NCBI GenBank assembly: GCA_947383005.1
Contig: CANDBT010000006.1
Location: forward strand, 62,001-126,000
Direction: 5' to 3'
Source of the DNA: an uncultured bacterium
Lineage (GTDB): Bacteria; Bacillota; Clostridia; Lachnospirales; Lachnospiraceae
DNA length: 64,000 nt
The notes beneath the pieces were generated by a model. It was not told where the DNA came from. It saw only the letters and a program-made list of their open reading frames with translations, and made no database searches. This document shows positions 1 to 8,073 of the stretch, in pieces; within the stretch, counting starts at the first letter, position 1, and every line of letters starts with the position of its first letter. The position numbers and the translations under genes were made by a program.

Positions 1-1
1 G

Positions 2-175
2 GTCATGCAGGCGGCCGGAAGGGTAATTCGCACAGCTCATGACAGGGGGGTTATCCTGCTGTTGGATGACCGCTTTCTCAGAACGGAGATTCAGGAGCTG
101 TTTCCCCGGGAATGGTCGGAGTATGGCCATGTCACGCGAAATACGGTTTCCGGCTGGCTGAAGAGGTTTTGGTAG
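2..175 (+). CDS. DinG/XPD-like ATP-dependent helicase, C-terminal end (partial)
   Basis: Only the last 57 codons are present; the gene enters from the left edge. The visible peptide holds a superfamily 2 motif VI-like stretch (QAAGRVIRT, then a D-R-G and LLLDDRF), which is typical of the DinG/XPD/Rad3-type DNA helicases found in Firmicutes. These enzymes unwind DNA 5'-3' using ATP and act in repair. The end is a TAG at 173-175. The 3' end overlaps the convergent SOS-controlled small gene by about 44 bases. The family call rests on motif VI alone, so a different SF2 helicase is possible. Confidence 0.7.
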   Translation, partial: VMQAAGRVIRTAHDRGVILLLDDRFLRTEIQELFPREWSEYGHVTRNTVSGWLKRFW

Positions 176-395
176 TTGCGGAATATTCCCAAAAGGAAAT
201 CGTATAAGGATGGTTTTCTTCATCCGCCTTGAGCGCCTTTTGATAGATACTTATGGCAGTCATGGCAGAAATCACGATATCATGGTAATAATATAAACTG
301 GCTCCGGTATGGGTCACTACTTCTTCGATCAATAATCTGGCATCTTGATTTTCAAATAAAACTTCATTTAAATTATTTTTTGTTATCAACATCAT
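132..395 (-). CDS. small SOS-controlled protein of unknown function
   Basis: An 87-residue protein starting MMLITKNN. I do not recognise the family. I chose the ATG at 393-395 because a GTGAGG ribosome binding site lies 5-6 bases upstream; a TTG at 411-413 is an in-frame alternative. The protein has no membrane segment or signal peptide; the middle is mildly hydrophobic and rich in Tyr and Ile. The promoter is a near-perfect sigma-70 type with two LexA boxes (see 422-474), so expression is probably DNA-damage induced. By position and regulation it could be a damage-checkpoint or repair accessory protein. That is inference only. Confidence 0.65.
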   Translation of the reverse strand: MMLITKNNLNEVLFENQDARLLIEEVVTHTGASLYYYHDIVISAMTAISIYQKALKADEENHPYTISFWEYSATTKTSSASRKPYFA

Positions 396-421
396 TGCCG
401 CCTCACTTTCCAAACAAAGCA

Positions 422-474
422 GAACATATGTTCATGTCTATATAGATTATAGAGCATGAACATATGTTTGTCAA
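422..474 (-). promoter_or_regulatory. sigma-70 promoter with two LexA/SOS boxes
   Basis: Read on the minus strand, TTGACA (469-474) and TATAAT (446-451) are separated by exactly 17 bases, an ideal vegetative promoter. GAACATATGTTC (422-433) is a perfect match to the Gram-positive LexA core GAAC-RNRY-GTTC. A second copy, GAACATATGTTT (458-469), has one mismatch and fills the -35/-10 spacer. The second box blocks polymerase binding and the first lies around the transcription start, which suggests tight repression by LexA. Confidence 0.85.
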
Positions 475-707
475 TAGTGAATTGAAACAAAATGTTCTTA
501 AATTTGTTTTTTTTCTCTAAATATTGTAACCGTATATGGGGAATAAAAAAATTGTCAATGGAAATTTTGCAAAAATCGGCGATGGTGAGTACAATATAGT
601 TTGAAAATGATTCATTCCTGTCAATTCAAGGGGAGAATTGCATTTTTGAATATGTTATACTAAAAACACTTAAAAATACCGGTATATATAAAGTAATAAG
701 ATGAAAA

Positions 708-756
708 TTTGTGCATTCCTCATAAAACAGTATTGTTTTTATGGGAAATGCACAAA
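708..756 (+). promoter_or_regulatory. long hairpin directly upstream of dctP
   Basis: Arms beginning TTTGTGCATT (708-717) and ending AATGCACAAA (747-756) pair almost continuously, with small bulges, around a loop near 731-733. The structure ends 4 bases before the AAGGAG ribosome binding site of dctP. There is no T-tract, so it is unlikely to be a terminator. It may be an operator palindrome or a structured 5' leader that affects dctP mRNA stability or translation. Confidence 0.5.
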
Positions 757-776
757 GGAAAAGGAGAATGAGAAGT

Positions 777-1799
777 ATGGAAAAATGGAAAAAAACGCTT
801 GGAATTGCTGCCAGCGTAGCCGCTATTGCGGTAGTGGGAGCCACTTTTTTCTCGGTAGCAGGGACTTCTTCGGGGGATGTACTGGAGCTTCGCCTGGCTC
901 ATAATCAGGCGGCCGGATCGGAAATTGCCGGGTCAATTGCCAAAATATCGGAGTTTGTGGCAGAAGATCCGAGTCAGAATCTAAAGGTTTCCATTTATGC
1001 CAGCGGAGTGCTGGGGACCGAAAAAGAGGAAATCGAGATGGTACAGGCGGGAGTTCTGGATATGGCTAAGGTCAGTTCCAATACTTTAGGCCAGTTTAAG
1101 GATGAATATTCCATTTTTGCGGTGCCTTATCTGTTTCAGAGCCAGGAACATTATTATGCGGCCTGCGAAAACAGCGAGAAAGTGAAAGAGCTGTTTGAAT
1201 CAACCGCAGAGGATGGCTATATTGCAATCGGATATTATGCCAATGGTTCCCGGAATTTTTATCTCAAGGAAAATGTGGCTTGCACGGACCCATCGGTTTT
1301 GAAGGGGAAGAAAATCCGTTCTATGCCAAGCTCTACTTCCATGGATATGATTGAGCTGATGGGCGGTTCTCCGGTACCTATGGCAGGCGGAGAGACTTAC
1401 AGTGCCCTGCAGCAGGGAATTATAGATGGGGCGGAGAATACGGAGCTTGTGCTGACTGTGGACGGACATCAGGATTTGGTCAAGGCGTATACCTACACGG
1501 AGCATCAGTATTCACCGGATATTTATATCATCAGCACCAGAACCTGGAACCGGATGACGGACGGACAGAAGCAGCTTTTGGTAGACTCGATTCAGAAGGC
1601 AAACGAGAATTTCAAGAGCCTGTATAACGGGATGATGGCGGAAGCTATCGCAGAAGCTGAAAGCCATGGGGTGACTATTTACCGGGATATTGACAAGACG
1701 GCCTTTATTCAGGCGGTACAGCCGGTTCATGAGAATTATTGTGCCAAAGGCGAAAGCTACAAGGCGCTTTATGACGATATTCAGAAATATGCACAGTGA
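777..1799 (+). CDS. dctP: TRAP transporter solute-binding protein (DctP family)
   Basis: A 340-residue extracytoplasmic binding protein of a tripartite ATP-independent transporter. After a basic start comes a hydrophobic signal or anchor segment (about residues 8-28), then a DctP domain with the family-typical opening (LRLAHNQA), the GxLGTEKE region, and the R-x-M plus SALQQGIIDGAENT stretch around the ligand-binding Arg region. I placed the start at ATG 777, with AAGGAG at 761-766; upstream ATGs at 741 and 768 are in frame but lack spacing. It precedes dctQ by 12 bases. The substrate is probably a uronate or oligogalacturonide acid, given the downstream pectin genes. That is inference. Confidence 0.9.
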   Translation: MEKWKKTLGIAASVAAIAVVGATFFSVAGTSSGDVLELRLAHNQAAGSEIAGSIAKISEFVAEDPSQNLKVSIYASGVLGTEKEEIEMVQAGVLDMAKVSSNTLGQFKDEYSIFAVPYLFQSQEHYYAACENSEKVKELFESTAEDGYIAIGYYANGSRNFYLKENVACTDPSVLKGKKIRSMPSSTSMDMIELMGGSPVPMAGGETYSALQQGIIDGAENTELVLTVDGHQDLVKAYTYTEHQYSPDIYIISTRTWNRMTDGQKQLLVDSIQKANENFKSLYNGMMAEAIAEAESHGVTIYRDIDKTAFIQAVQPVHENYCAKGESYKALYDDIQKYAQ

Positions 1800-1811
1800 G
1801 GAGGGGTATAA

Positions 1812-1865
1812 ATGAAAATACTGAATAAGATTGTCCCTTTTCATAAAAATGTGTGGGTGGTATAA
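1812..1865 (+). pseudogene. dctQ: dctQ 5' fragment, cut by the mobile element
   Basis: An ATG at 1812, preceded by GAGGAGGGG, begins the TRAP small-permease gene (MKILNKIVPFH). The native frame is lost after CAT at 1842-1844 and hits a stop at 1863-1865. The remaining 171 codons resume in frame at 5285, after a second copy of CTTTTCAT. Joining codon 11 to 5285 restores a normal 182-residue DctQ, so the gene was split by insertion. The shared CTTTTCAT (1837-1844 and 5277-5284) is the likely 8-bp target duplication. Confidence 0.85.
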
Positions 1866-1940
1866 ACATGTATAAATATACATTATACCGTATATAAATG
1901 TATGAGTATACGCAAATTTGATTGTGTATACTCATTTTTT
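1862..1940 (+). repeat. nested palindromes at left end of the element
   Basis: ATGAGTATAC (1902-1911) pairs with GTATACTCAT (1926-1935) and is followed by a T-run, like an intrinsic terminator; it may insulate the element from dctP read-through. Just before it, GGTATAA and TTATACC flank an imperfect palindrome at about 1859-1889. The rest of 1941-2206 has no gene; it holds two near copies of a GTATCACC-TAAGTT motif (about 2054-2094), possibly a remnant or transposase-binding repeats. Confidence 0.45.
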
Positions 1941-2206
1941 ATTGTTATAGACGAGTAAAGAGTCTTTTCATAGTTATAGAAGTGAAAATAAGGAGGTGGT
2001 ATGTTTTGAAATAATGTGACTATGTTGAAAAATAACACAACTATGTTTTAGATTGTATCACCTAAGTTATAATGTATCACCCTTAAGTTTTGGAGTAATG
2101 AGCACACACGTTATCTATTATAAGCACTATATATTAAACAAACTCTTTTGTAGTAAAGGGTACAGTCCATCATTTTGGGCGAGTACAACTATAAAGGAGT
2201 AAGTTT

Positions 2207-2878
2207 ATGAGTATAAGTAGGGTGTTTAATCCAAGAAATTGTGATAATGGTATTGAGTTTGAAGCATACGTTGTAGATTATTTGAATAAGTTTGGACTTA
2301 ATGCACGAAGAACTAAAGGTGATGATGGTGGTGTGGACGTTATAGCCACATACTCTCATAACAATGTAGATTATAATTTTTATATTCAGTGTAAGTTTCA
2401 AAATAGGATGCAAGGAAAAGAACCCATTCAGGAAATTTATGCAGGAATGCACTTTAGAAATGACAAAAATGGATACCCAGTTGTGATTACAAATAATAAT
2501 TTTAGTATAGAATCACAGAAATATGCTAGGAAATTAGGGGTAGAATTGATTGGAAAAGGTGAAATAGGACTTATTCGTTATGCTAATAGTTGTGGATCTG
2601 TTTTTACTTACAATATAGGATTTTTGTTGAGCATAATTTTATATGAGATAACAAATGATGAAAAGTTAAAAGAAAATTTAAGGTTTAAAGACCTACCATG
2701 TGAAGATAGTAAGAAATCTGAAAGAGAAACTTTAAGAGAACAGATAATAAATGAATTTGAGACAGCCAAAGATATGGTATTAGAATATGAGTTATTACAA
2801 ATGAAAGCGTCTGCAAAATTAAAGGAGGCTTTAGAAGCAAAGAAAAACGCGATAATTCATGGCATTGAGTATGGATGA
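2207..2878 (+). CDS. Mrr-type restriction endonuclease-like protein (element cargo)
   Basis: A 223-residue protein whose first 110 residues match the Mrr catalytic fold: a GIEFEAYV helix, GLNARRTKG, then D-x-G-V-D-V-I and, about 20 residues on, IQCK. These give the PD-(D/E)xK nuclease acid and lysine residues. The sequence continues with VVITNNNFS and GVELIGK, the usual end of that domain. The C-terminal third is a charged helical tail. AAAGGAG lies 7-8 bases before the ATG. Mrr enzymes cut foreign or modified DNA; here the gene has no visible methyltransferase partner and sits 36 bases before the transposase, so it may act in element maintenance or competition instead. Confidence 0.75.
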   Translation: MSISRVFNPRNCDNGIEFEAYVVDYLNKFGLNARRTKGDDGGVDVIATYSHNNVDYNFYIQCKFQNRMQGKEPIQEIYAGMHFRNDKNGYPVVITNNNFSIESQKYARKLGVELIGKGEIGLIRYANSCGSVFTYNIGFLLSIILYEITNDEKLKENLRFKDLPCEDSKKSERETLREQIINEFETAKDMVLEYELLQMKASAKLKEALEAKKNAIIHGIEYG

Positions 2879-2914
2879 AGGGAAGTCCATGGAAATGCTC
2901 TTAACGGGTTGACT

Positions 2915-4093
2915 ATGGAAGAAAAAACAAAGTGCATTAAAGATATTTTAAATAGCTGTAGTAAATCAGAATTAAAGGAATTAAATACATATTTACAAGC
3001 ATTTCTTTCTGGAGTAGAACCATCTGAAATAAGTAATTTTGACAGTGATAAATTACGTCCAGTGAAATGTGAAAAATGTGGAAGTGAAAGGATAATCAAG
3101 CATGGAATATCATCAAACGGTAGTCCAAGATACATATGTAAAGATTGTAAGAAAACGATTACAGTTTCTAAAAATACAAGGATAAGATATAGTAAATTAA
3201 CAAATGATGAGTGGCATGATTATTTAGAGGGGTTGATTCTTAATTTAAGCATACCCTTATTATCAAAGAAAACGGGGATAAGTAAAACTAATTGCTGGGT
3301 TAACAAAATCAAGGTCTGTATGGCAATATATGAAAAATATGGAGAGCAGGTACAAGAGTTTAAAGGTACAGTACAAGCGGATGAATTTTATGCACCAGTA
3401 TCATTTAAAGGAAAGAAGAACGCAAGATTTTTTATTTACACTTTAGGAAGAATGCCAAGACATCATAGGTCAGTAGAGGAAAGAATTGAGTATTTGCAAA
3501 AGAATGATTTGTATGACGAGTTAAGAATAAATGACCCTGATTTTTTGGAAGATTTGATAAGTGGAGAATCAGAGAAGAAATATAAAGGAATCAGTAGAGA
3601 CCAGACATGTATATTAACTTGTATGGATACAAAAGAAAGTTTATATGTGAAACCAGTATGTGTGAGTGCAATAGCTACAAAACATTTAAAAGAATTAAAG
3701 GGTAAATTTAAAGAAGCAAATGTTCTTGTTACAGATGGAGAAGATTCATATAGAAGTTTGGCAAAATCAGAGAATTTATTACATGAGCAGGTATTAGCGG
3801 ACAAACACGTAAAAGGTAATTTTAATTTAGGTGATATTAATGGATTACACTCTAAATTAAATAAGTTTTGGAATGCTAAAGATGGTCGTTCGCCATCAAC
3901 AAAGTACATGGATATAGAGATAATGTTGTTTTGGTGGTTAGAACAAAATAAGAATTTATCTTTAGAAGAACAGATAAGAAAATTATATAATCTGTTAGTA
4001 GAGGTATATGGAAAAACGACTGTAGATTATAAAGAAATATCCAAACACAAAATGAGTTTGGATACAAAAGGATATTTCCCAAAAGAAGTATAA
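2915..4093 (+). CDS. IS1595-family-like DDE transposase
   Basis: A 392-residue transposase. A zinc ribbon near residues 50-80 (CEKCGS...RYICKDCKKT) is followed by a helix-turn-helix-like stretch (LSKKTGISKTNCWVNK) and an ISXO2/DDE domain. Candidate catalytic residues are the Asp in QADEFY, the Asp in VTDGEDSY, and the His/Asn stretch in NGLHSKLNKFW; the last is characteristic of IS1595-type enzymes. The start is uncertain: ATG 2915 lacks a clear ribosome binding site, with a TTG at 2909 next to it. It is AT-rich like the rest of the element and appears intact, so the element may still be mobile. Confidence 0.8.
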   Translation: MEEKTKCIKDILNSCSKSELKELNTYLQAFLSGVEPSEISNFDSDKLRPVKCEKCGSERIIKHGISSNGSPRYICKDCKKTITVSKNTRIRYSKLTNDEWHDYLEGLILNLSIPLLSKKTGISKTNCWVNKIKVCMAIYEKYGEQVQEFKGTVQADEFYAPVSFKGKKNARFFIYTLGRMPRHHRSVEERIEYLQKNDLYDELRINDPDFLEDLISGESEKKYKGISRDQTCILTCMDTKESLYVKPVCVSAIATKHLKELKGKFKEANVLVTDGEDSYRSLAKSENLLHEQVLADKHVKGNFNLGDINGLHSKLNKFWNAKDGRSPSTKYMDIEIMLFWWLEQNKNLSLEEQIRKLYNLLVEVYGKTTVDYKEISKHKMSLDTKGYFPKEV

Positions 4094-4232
4094 AAAGTAA
4101 TAAATACAAAAATTTTGATAAAATTGTCACAAAAAGCGAAATAGTCAAAAAACAATTGTGATTATTTCATATACATTGAAATATACACCAAAATATTATA
4201 TAATATAAAATATATTTTTGAGGGGGATAACC

Positions 4233-4628
4233 ATGAAAAAGAAGATAAATCAGATACTAAATATTATCATGGGTTCTTTTATCGGTGTGTTCATTGGTTC
4301 AGGACTATATAAATATTGGGATTTTCAAAAATATCCAGATTTATATGTTATACAATCTGCTCCATGGTATACCAGTATTTTGATAAATGGATTATTAACG
4401 CTTGTATTATTGGCAGTTTGTATGATAGTAAAAGTTATTCTTATAGAAAAGATAGGAAGAGTCCAAAAAATAGCTTTGATTTTAGGAATTGTTTTTATGA
4501 CTTTAACATTTATAGGCGGTGGATATGTTCTTATAAATCATGGACAGGTAAATGCAGGGTATGCTGCTGTGCCTGGAATTTGGACTATAATATGTTTTGG
4601 GTTTTATCGAAAAAAGAGAGGCGATTAA
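4233..4628 (+). CDS. small membrane protein of unknown function (element cargo)
   Basis: A 131-residue protein with four predicted membrane segments (about residues 10-27, 48-70, 81-102 and 108-124) and a basic C-terminal tail. GAGGGGG lies 6-7 bases before the ATG at 4233. No recognised catalytic motif. It sits inside the mobile element in a two-gene pair with the DUF3784-like gene, after a 139-base spacer from the transposase that has its own AT-rich promoter-like sequence. Function unknown. Confidence 0.65.
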   Translation: MKKKINQILNIIMGSFIGVFIGSGLYKYWDFQKYPDLYVIQSAPWYTSILINGLLTLVLLAVCMIVKVILIEKIGRVQKIALILGIVFMTLTFIGGGYVLINHGQVNAGYAAVPGIWTIICFGFYRKKRGD

Positions 4629-4710
4629 ATGGAATTATAAATACGCAGTACAAATAGCAGATAAATATTTTATAATTGCATATAAACTGGAATTTACGGA
4701 GGTTAATGCT

Positions 4711-5037
4711 ATGGGAAATATAGTTGGAGCGATTGTATTAGGTGTAATAGCAATTATATGTTTTGTATTTAGTTACTTGCAGTTTAATGAAAAAGGGTTC
4801 TTGTTTAACAATGCATATATTTATGCATCAACGCAGGAGAGAAAAAACATGGATAAGAAACTACATTACAAACAATCGGGGATTGTCTTTCTTTTAATTG
4901 GAATTATATTTTTGATTAATGCAATTGATATAATTTTACAAACGGTCTGGCTGGTTTATTTAGTAATAGGAGTTGTAATAGTTGCGATTGTATATGCGAT
5001 TGTGTCATCGGTTATGATAGAGAAAAGAAAAAAGTAA
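4711..5037 (+). CDS. DUF3784-like membrane protein (element cargo)
   Basis: A 108-residue protein with three membrane segments. The family signature is the loop after the first helix: KGFLFNNAYIYAS followed by a basic KxxHYKQSG and a second hydrophobic segment. I chose ATG 4711 because CGGAGGT lies 7 bases upstream; a longer frame from 4597 overlaps the preceding gene and lacks a signal. DUF3784 proteins are common in Firmicutes accessory regions, often near other small membrane proteins, and their role is unknown. Confidence 0.7.
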   Translation: MGNIVGAIVLGVIAIICFVFSYLQFNEKGFLFNNAYIYASTQERKNMDKKLHYKQSGIVFLLIGIIFLINAIDIILQTVWLVYLVIGVVIVAIVYAIVSSVMIEKRKK

Positions 5038-5170
5038 AATTCCAGATTGTAGTAACAAGTTGTTGTATAACTTCTTTAGTATATGTATAGAAATTACAAT
5101 CTACCAGGGAATTGCCCTTTTTAGATGAATGGGTTTGTGAAACGATGTTGAGTGACACTAATTTTAGAGA

Positions 5171-5203
5171 AAGAAGAGTAGAAAATTTGAATCTACTCTT
5201 CTT
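5171..5203 (+). terminator. intrinsic terminator at the right end of the element
   Basis: AAGAAGAGTAGA (5171-5182) pairs perfectly with TCTACTCTTCTT (5192-5203), followed by further T residues. It would stop cargo transcription about 70 bases before the right boundary, which makes expression of the downstream dctQ remnant and dctM from cargo promoters less likely. Confidence 0.8.
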
Positions 5204-5284
5204 TTTGTTACAAAAAGTGAATGTCGATTTGTGTGTATAGATATGCACTAAATTTTGGTAGGTAGCAGCGAGTACACTTTTCAT

Positions 5285-5800
5285 GAAAAGGGAGATAAGA
5301 TTTTGGAAATTCTCCTGGGAGTTGTGGTGGCAGTAATGGTGGCGGGATGCTTTTGGCAGGTGTTTACCCGCTTTGTCTTAAACAGTCCCAGCAAGTATAC
5401 GGAAGAACTGCTGCGGTATCTTCTGATTTGGATGACTATGCTGGGTGTGCCTTATGCCTATGGGAAGGACAGCCATCTGTCCATCAATCTGGTAACTCGT
5501 TCGTTCAGCGAGAAGGGGATGCTGATGACGAAGATAGGGATTGAAATTTTGGTTCTGTTTTTGAGTGTTTTTGTGATGATTGCCGGCGGATGGATTGTGA
5601 CGATGAATTCTTCCGGACAGATTTCTCCGGCATTACATATGCCTATGGAGCTTTATTATCTGTGCGTGCCTATTGGGGGCGTAATGATGGTGATATACTG
5701 CATTAACCGGCTGTGGGGCTTTATGAAGGAGTGGAAAGAGGGAGCGCTAAAGGCGGCTGTAAAGACAGAAAAAAATCAGGGACAGAAGGAGGGGAAGTAA
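5285..5800 (+). pseudogene. dctQ: dctQ 3' part: TRAP small permease lacking its N-terminus
   Basis: This 171-codon remainder encodes the four-helix DctQ membrane subunit, including the family-typical CFWQVFTRF region near the start of helix 1 and the EELLRYLLIW stretch. The frame is open back to a TTG at 5255 inside the element, so a protein with a foreign N-terminus could be made, but no ribosome binding site precedes it. The stop codon abuts the dctM start, so the two were translationally coupled. DctQ is required for TRAP transport in known systems, so the transporter is probably inactive or impaired. Confidence 0.8.
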
Positions 5801-7105
5801 ATGCAGGTTCAGGCGGCAATTGTTTTGATTCTGGTGTTTTTCATGCTGTTGGCATATGGGGTGCCGGTGTCTTTCAGCATTATCAGCGCGGCGTTGGTGA
5901 CGATCATTATGTTTTTAAGTCCTGGATTTGGGATGTTTATTTCGGCGCAGAAGCTGGTAGGGGGGATTGACAGCTTTTCGCTGCTGGCTGTCCCATTCTT
6001 TATTCTGGCGGGTCTTCTGATGAGCAGCGGCGGAATTGCGCGGCGTCTGGTGAATCTGGCGCTACTGATTCTGGGACGGGTGCCCGGTTCTCTGGCGCTG
6101 ACGAATATTGCAGGAAATGCTATGTTTGGCTCCATTTCCGGATCGGGAATTGCGGCTGCTACGGCTATCGGCGGGGTGATGAATCCATTGGAGAAGGAGC
6201 ATGGTTATGATGAGACTTTTTCGGCGGCAGTTAATATCGCTTCCGCTCCGGTAGGGCAGTTGATTCCTCCTACTACGGCGCCGATCATTTATTCGACGGC
6301 AGCAGGCGGCATTTCCGTGGCAGCTTTTTTGATGGCCGGATGGATTCCCGGGCTTCTGTGGGCGGGGCTTTGTATGCTGGTGGCATTTTTGTATGGAAAA
6401 AAGAAAGGGTATGTGGTAAAAGGAGAAAAGATCACGGCGGCGGCAGCGATGAAGACCATATGGGATGCGGTGCCCAGCCTGTTTCTGATTGTCATTATCA
6501 TCGGAGGTATTTTGTCTGGCAAGTTTACGGCTACGGAAGCTTCCGGCGTGGCCGTGGTTTACGCGTTTGTTTTGGCTGTCTTTGTGTACCGCAGCATCAA
6601 GCCTGCGGAAATTATGGGGATTCTGACCAATACGGCAGTAATGACAACCATTGTCATGCTGATTATCGGTGCATCCACGGTTCTTAGTTTTGTGCTTTCC
6701 TTTACTGGTTTGCCGCAGGCAATCAGCAATCTGTTGTTGGGGATTTCCGACAACAAAATTGTGATTTTGCTGATTATCAATCTGGTTTTGCTGATTGTGG
6801 GAACGTTTATGGACATGGCTCCGGCGCTGCTGATTTTTACGCCAATCTTTTTACCGGTGGTCAAAAGCCTGGGGATGGACTCGATTCAGTTTGGTATTAT
6901 GATGATTATGAATCTGGCAATCGGCACGATTACCCCGCCGGTGGGGAGTGTGCTGTTCGTGGGATGCAGCGTGGCCCATTTGCCGGTAGAGGATGTAATA
7001 AAGCAGCTAATCCCGTATTTTCTGGCTGTTGTGGCAGGGCTTTTGCTGGTGACTTTTGTACCGGCGTTCTCCATGTGGCTGCCGGGAGTGCTGGGGCTGC
7101 TGTAA
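5801..7105 (+). CDS. dctM: TRAP transporter large permease (DctM family)
   Basis: A 434-residue, roughly 12-helix membrane protein that couples Na+ import to substrate uptake. Family features include GSISGSGIAAATAIGG near residue 105, SAPVGQLIPPTTAPI near 150 and NLAIGTITPPVGSVLF near 370; the PP-containing re-entrant loops are conserved in DctM. GGAGGGG lies 6 bases upstream and the ATG directly follows the dctQ stop. The gene is intact. Its expression depends on read-through or promoters inside the inserted element. Confidence 0.93.
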   Translation: MQVQAAIVLILVFFMLLAYGVPVSFSIISAALVTIIMFLSPGFGMFISAQKLVGGIDSFSLLAVPFFILAGLLMSSGGIARRLVNLALLILGRVPGSLALTNIAGNAMFGSISGSGIAAATAIGGVMNPLEKEHGYDETFSAAVNIASAPVGQLIPPTTAPIIYSTAAGGISVAAFLMAGWIPGLLWAGLCMLVAFLYGKKKGYVVKGEKITAAAAMKTIWDAVPSLFLIVIIIGGILSGKFTATEASGVAVVYAFVLAVFVYRSIKPAEIMGILTNTAVMTTIVMLIIGASTVLSFVLSFTGLPQAISNLLLGISDNKIVILLIINLVLLIVGTFMDMAPALLIFTPIFLPVVKSLGMDSIQFGIMMIMNLAIGTITPPVGSVLFVGCSVAHLPVEDVIKQLIPYFLAVVAGLLLVTFVPAFSMWLPGVLGLL

Positions 7106-7130
7106 GAGCAAGGGCGGTGGATGAAAGGCA

Positions 7131-7158
7131 TGCAGCCGGGGAACGAATTTCCGGCTGC
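7131..7158. terminator. hairpin between convergent dctM and AraC genes
   Basis: GCAGCCGG (about 7131-7138) pairs with CCGGCTGC (about 7151-7158). It lies between the stop codons of two convergent genes and could stop transcription from both sides, although neither side has a clear T-tract. Confidence 0.4.
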
Positions 7159-7164
7159 GAAATG

Positions 7165-8073
7165 CTACATGGGCGGCCGGGCGGAAAACCGGGGCTTGGG
7201 AACATTGGTGTATGTGACGGTGTTCAGGGTTTTGCGGTATTTTAACGGGGAAAGAGTCATGTAAGATTTAAAAGTGCGTTCGAAGTAGGTCAGGCTTTCG
7301 TAGCCCAGGGCGTTCGCGACCTGGGAGATGCTCATGTCGGTTTCTTCCAGATACCGCTTGGCTTTGCGGATGCGGTGGATATTGGTGTATTCGCTGATGG
7401 TATAGCCGGTCACTTCCTTGAATATCCGGCAAATGTAAGACCTGCTCAGGTAAAACCGGCCAGCCAGCTCGTCTAAAGATACCGGGTGTTCGCAGTTTTC
7501 GGACAGGTAGTCAGCGATGGCGTAGGCGGCTTTGTATTTGGGATTGTCGGAATCATTGGGGATTTCCTGGTGCTGGTGACGCACGAAAGACATCAGTTTG
7601 AAAAACCAGGCCAGGATTTCTAAGTCTATGCCGGTTTTGTAGTTGTGTTCCTGGTCAGTCAGGAAATGGCGCAGGGTGCGGAACAGGTTGAGTATCAAAG
7701 CCTGCTGTTCCCGATCTAAATGATAGACGCCATAATAGTCTTCCAGGAAGCGGACAAGCTGGAGAGACGGCCAGAGTTTATCGTAGGATTCCATTTTTTC
7801 TTTGGTAATGTAGAGAATAATGCGGTTGTGGCCATCATTGGAGCCAAAGTTGGAGCGAGTCATATGAATCAGGTTGGAGTTGACCAATATCAGGTCTCCA
7901 GCCCGGGCGATGTATTCCCGGTTGTTGAAAAAGAATATCCGCTCGCCTTCGACAATATAAAAGATTTCATATTGGGTGTGGAAATGTTTGACTCGCATAT
8001 CAAATTTTTCGTAACGAACCATTTGTTCTAAGGCGATTCCGTCTGTTTCGCCATAATAAGTTACTTTTTCCAT
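7165..8073 (-). CDS. AraC-family transcriptional regulator
   Basis: A 302-residue protein. The N-terminal cupin-like sensor domain (about residues 1-150) includes HFHTQYEIFYIVEG, the sugar-binding barrel signature. The C-terminal domain (about 185-285) has the two AraC helix-turn-helix units: LDELAGRFYLSRSYICRIFKE and MSISQVANALGYESLTYFERTFK. I placed the start at ATG 8071-8073 with AGAAAGG 7 bases upstream. It sits between the TRAP genes and the divergently transcribed GH105 gene, so it likely controls the pectin locus in response to a sugar acid. Confidence 0.9.
   Translation of the reverse strand: MEKVTYYGETDGIALEQMVRYEKFDMRVKHFHTQYEIFYIVEGERIFFFNNREYIARAGDLILVNSNLIHMTRSNFGSNDGHNRIILYITKEKMESYDKLWPSLQLVRFLEDYYGVYHLDREQQALILNLFRTLRHFLTDQEHNYKTGIDLEILAWFFKLMSFVRHQHQEIPNDSDNPKYKAAYAIADYLSENCEHPVSLDELAGRFYLSRSYICRIFKEVTGYTISEYTNIHRIRKAKRYLEETDMSISQVANALGYESLTYFERTFKSYMTLSPLKYRKTLNTVTYTNVPKPRFSARPPM

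Larger units (their letters stand above)
1845..5276 (+). mobile_element. IS1595-like element with Mrr-type nuclease and membrane-protein cargo
   Basis: About 3.43 kb of clearly AT-rich DNA inserted in dctQ and bounded by CTTTTCAT direct repeats. The uninterrupted target would read CCTTTTCATGAAAAGG, a perfect palindrome. It carries, all on the plus strand, a 360-base hairpin-rich left region, an Mrr-like nuclease, a zinc-ribbon DDE transposase of the IS1595 type, two small membrane-protein genes and a strong terminator (5171-5203). IS1595 elements make 8-bp duplications and some members carry passenger genes (family knowledge). I could not find convincing long terminal inverted repeats; ends are assigned from the duplication and the rejoined reading frame. 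Confidence 0.75.

Noticed and set aside
2000-2100. Degraded second insertion element at the left of the IS1595-like element
   Set aside because: Two near-repeat GTATCACC-TAAGTT words suggest it, but no transposase remnant or ends can be seen.
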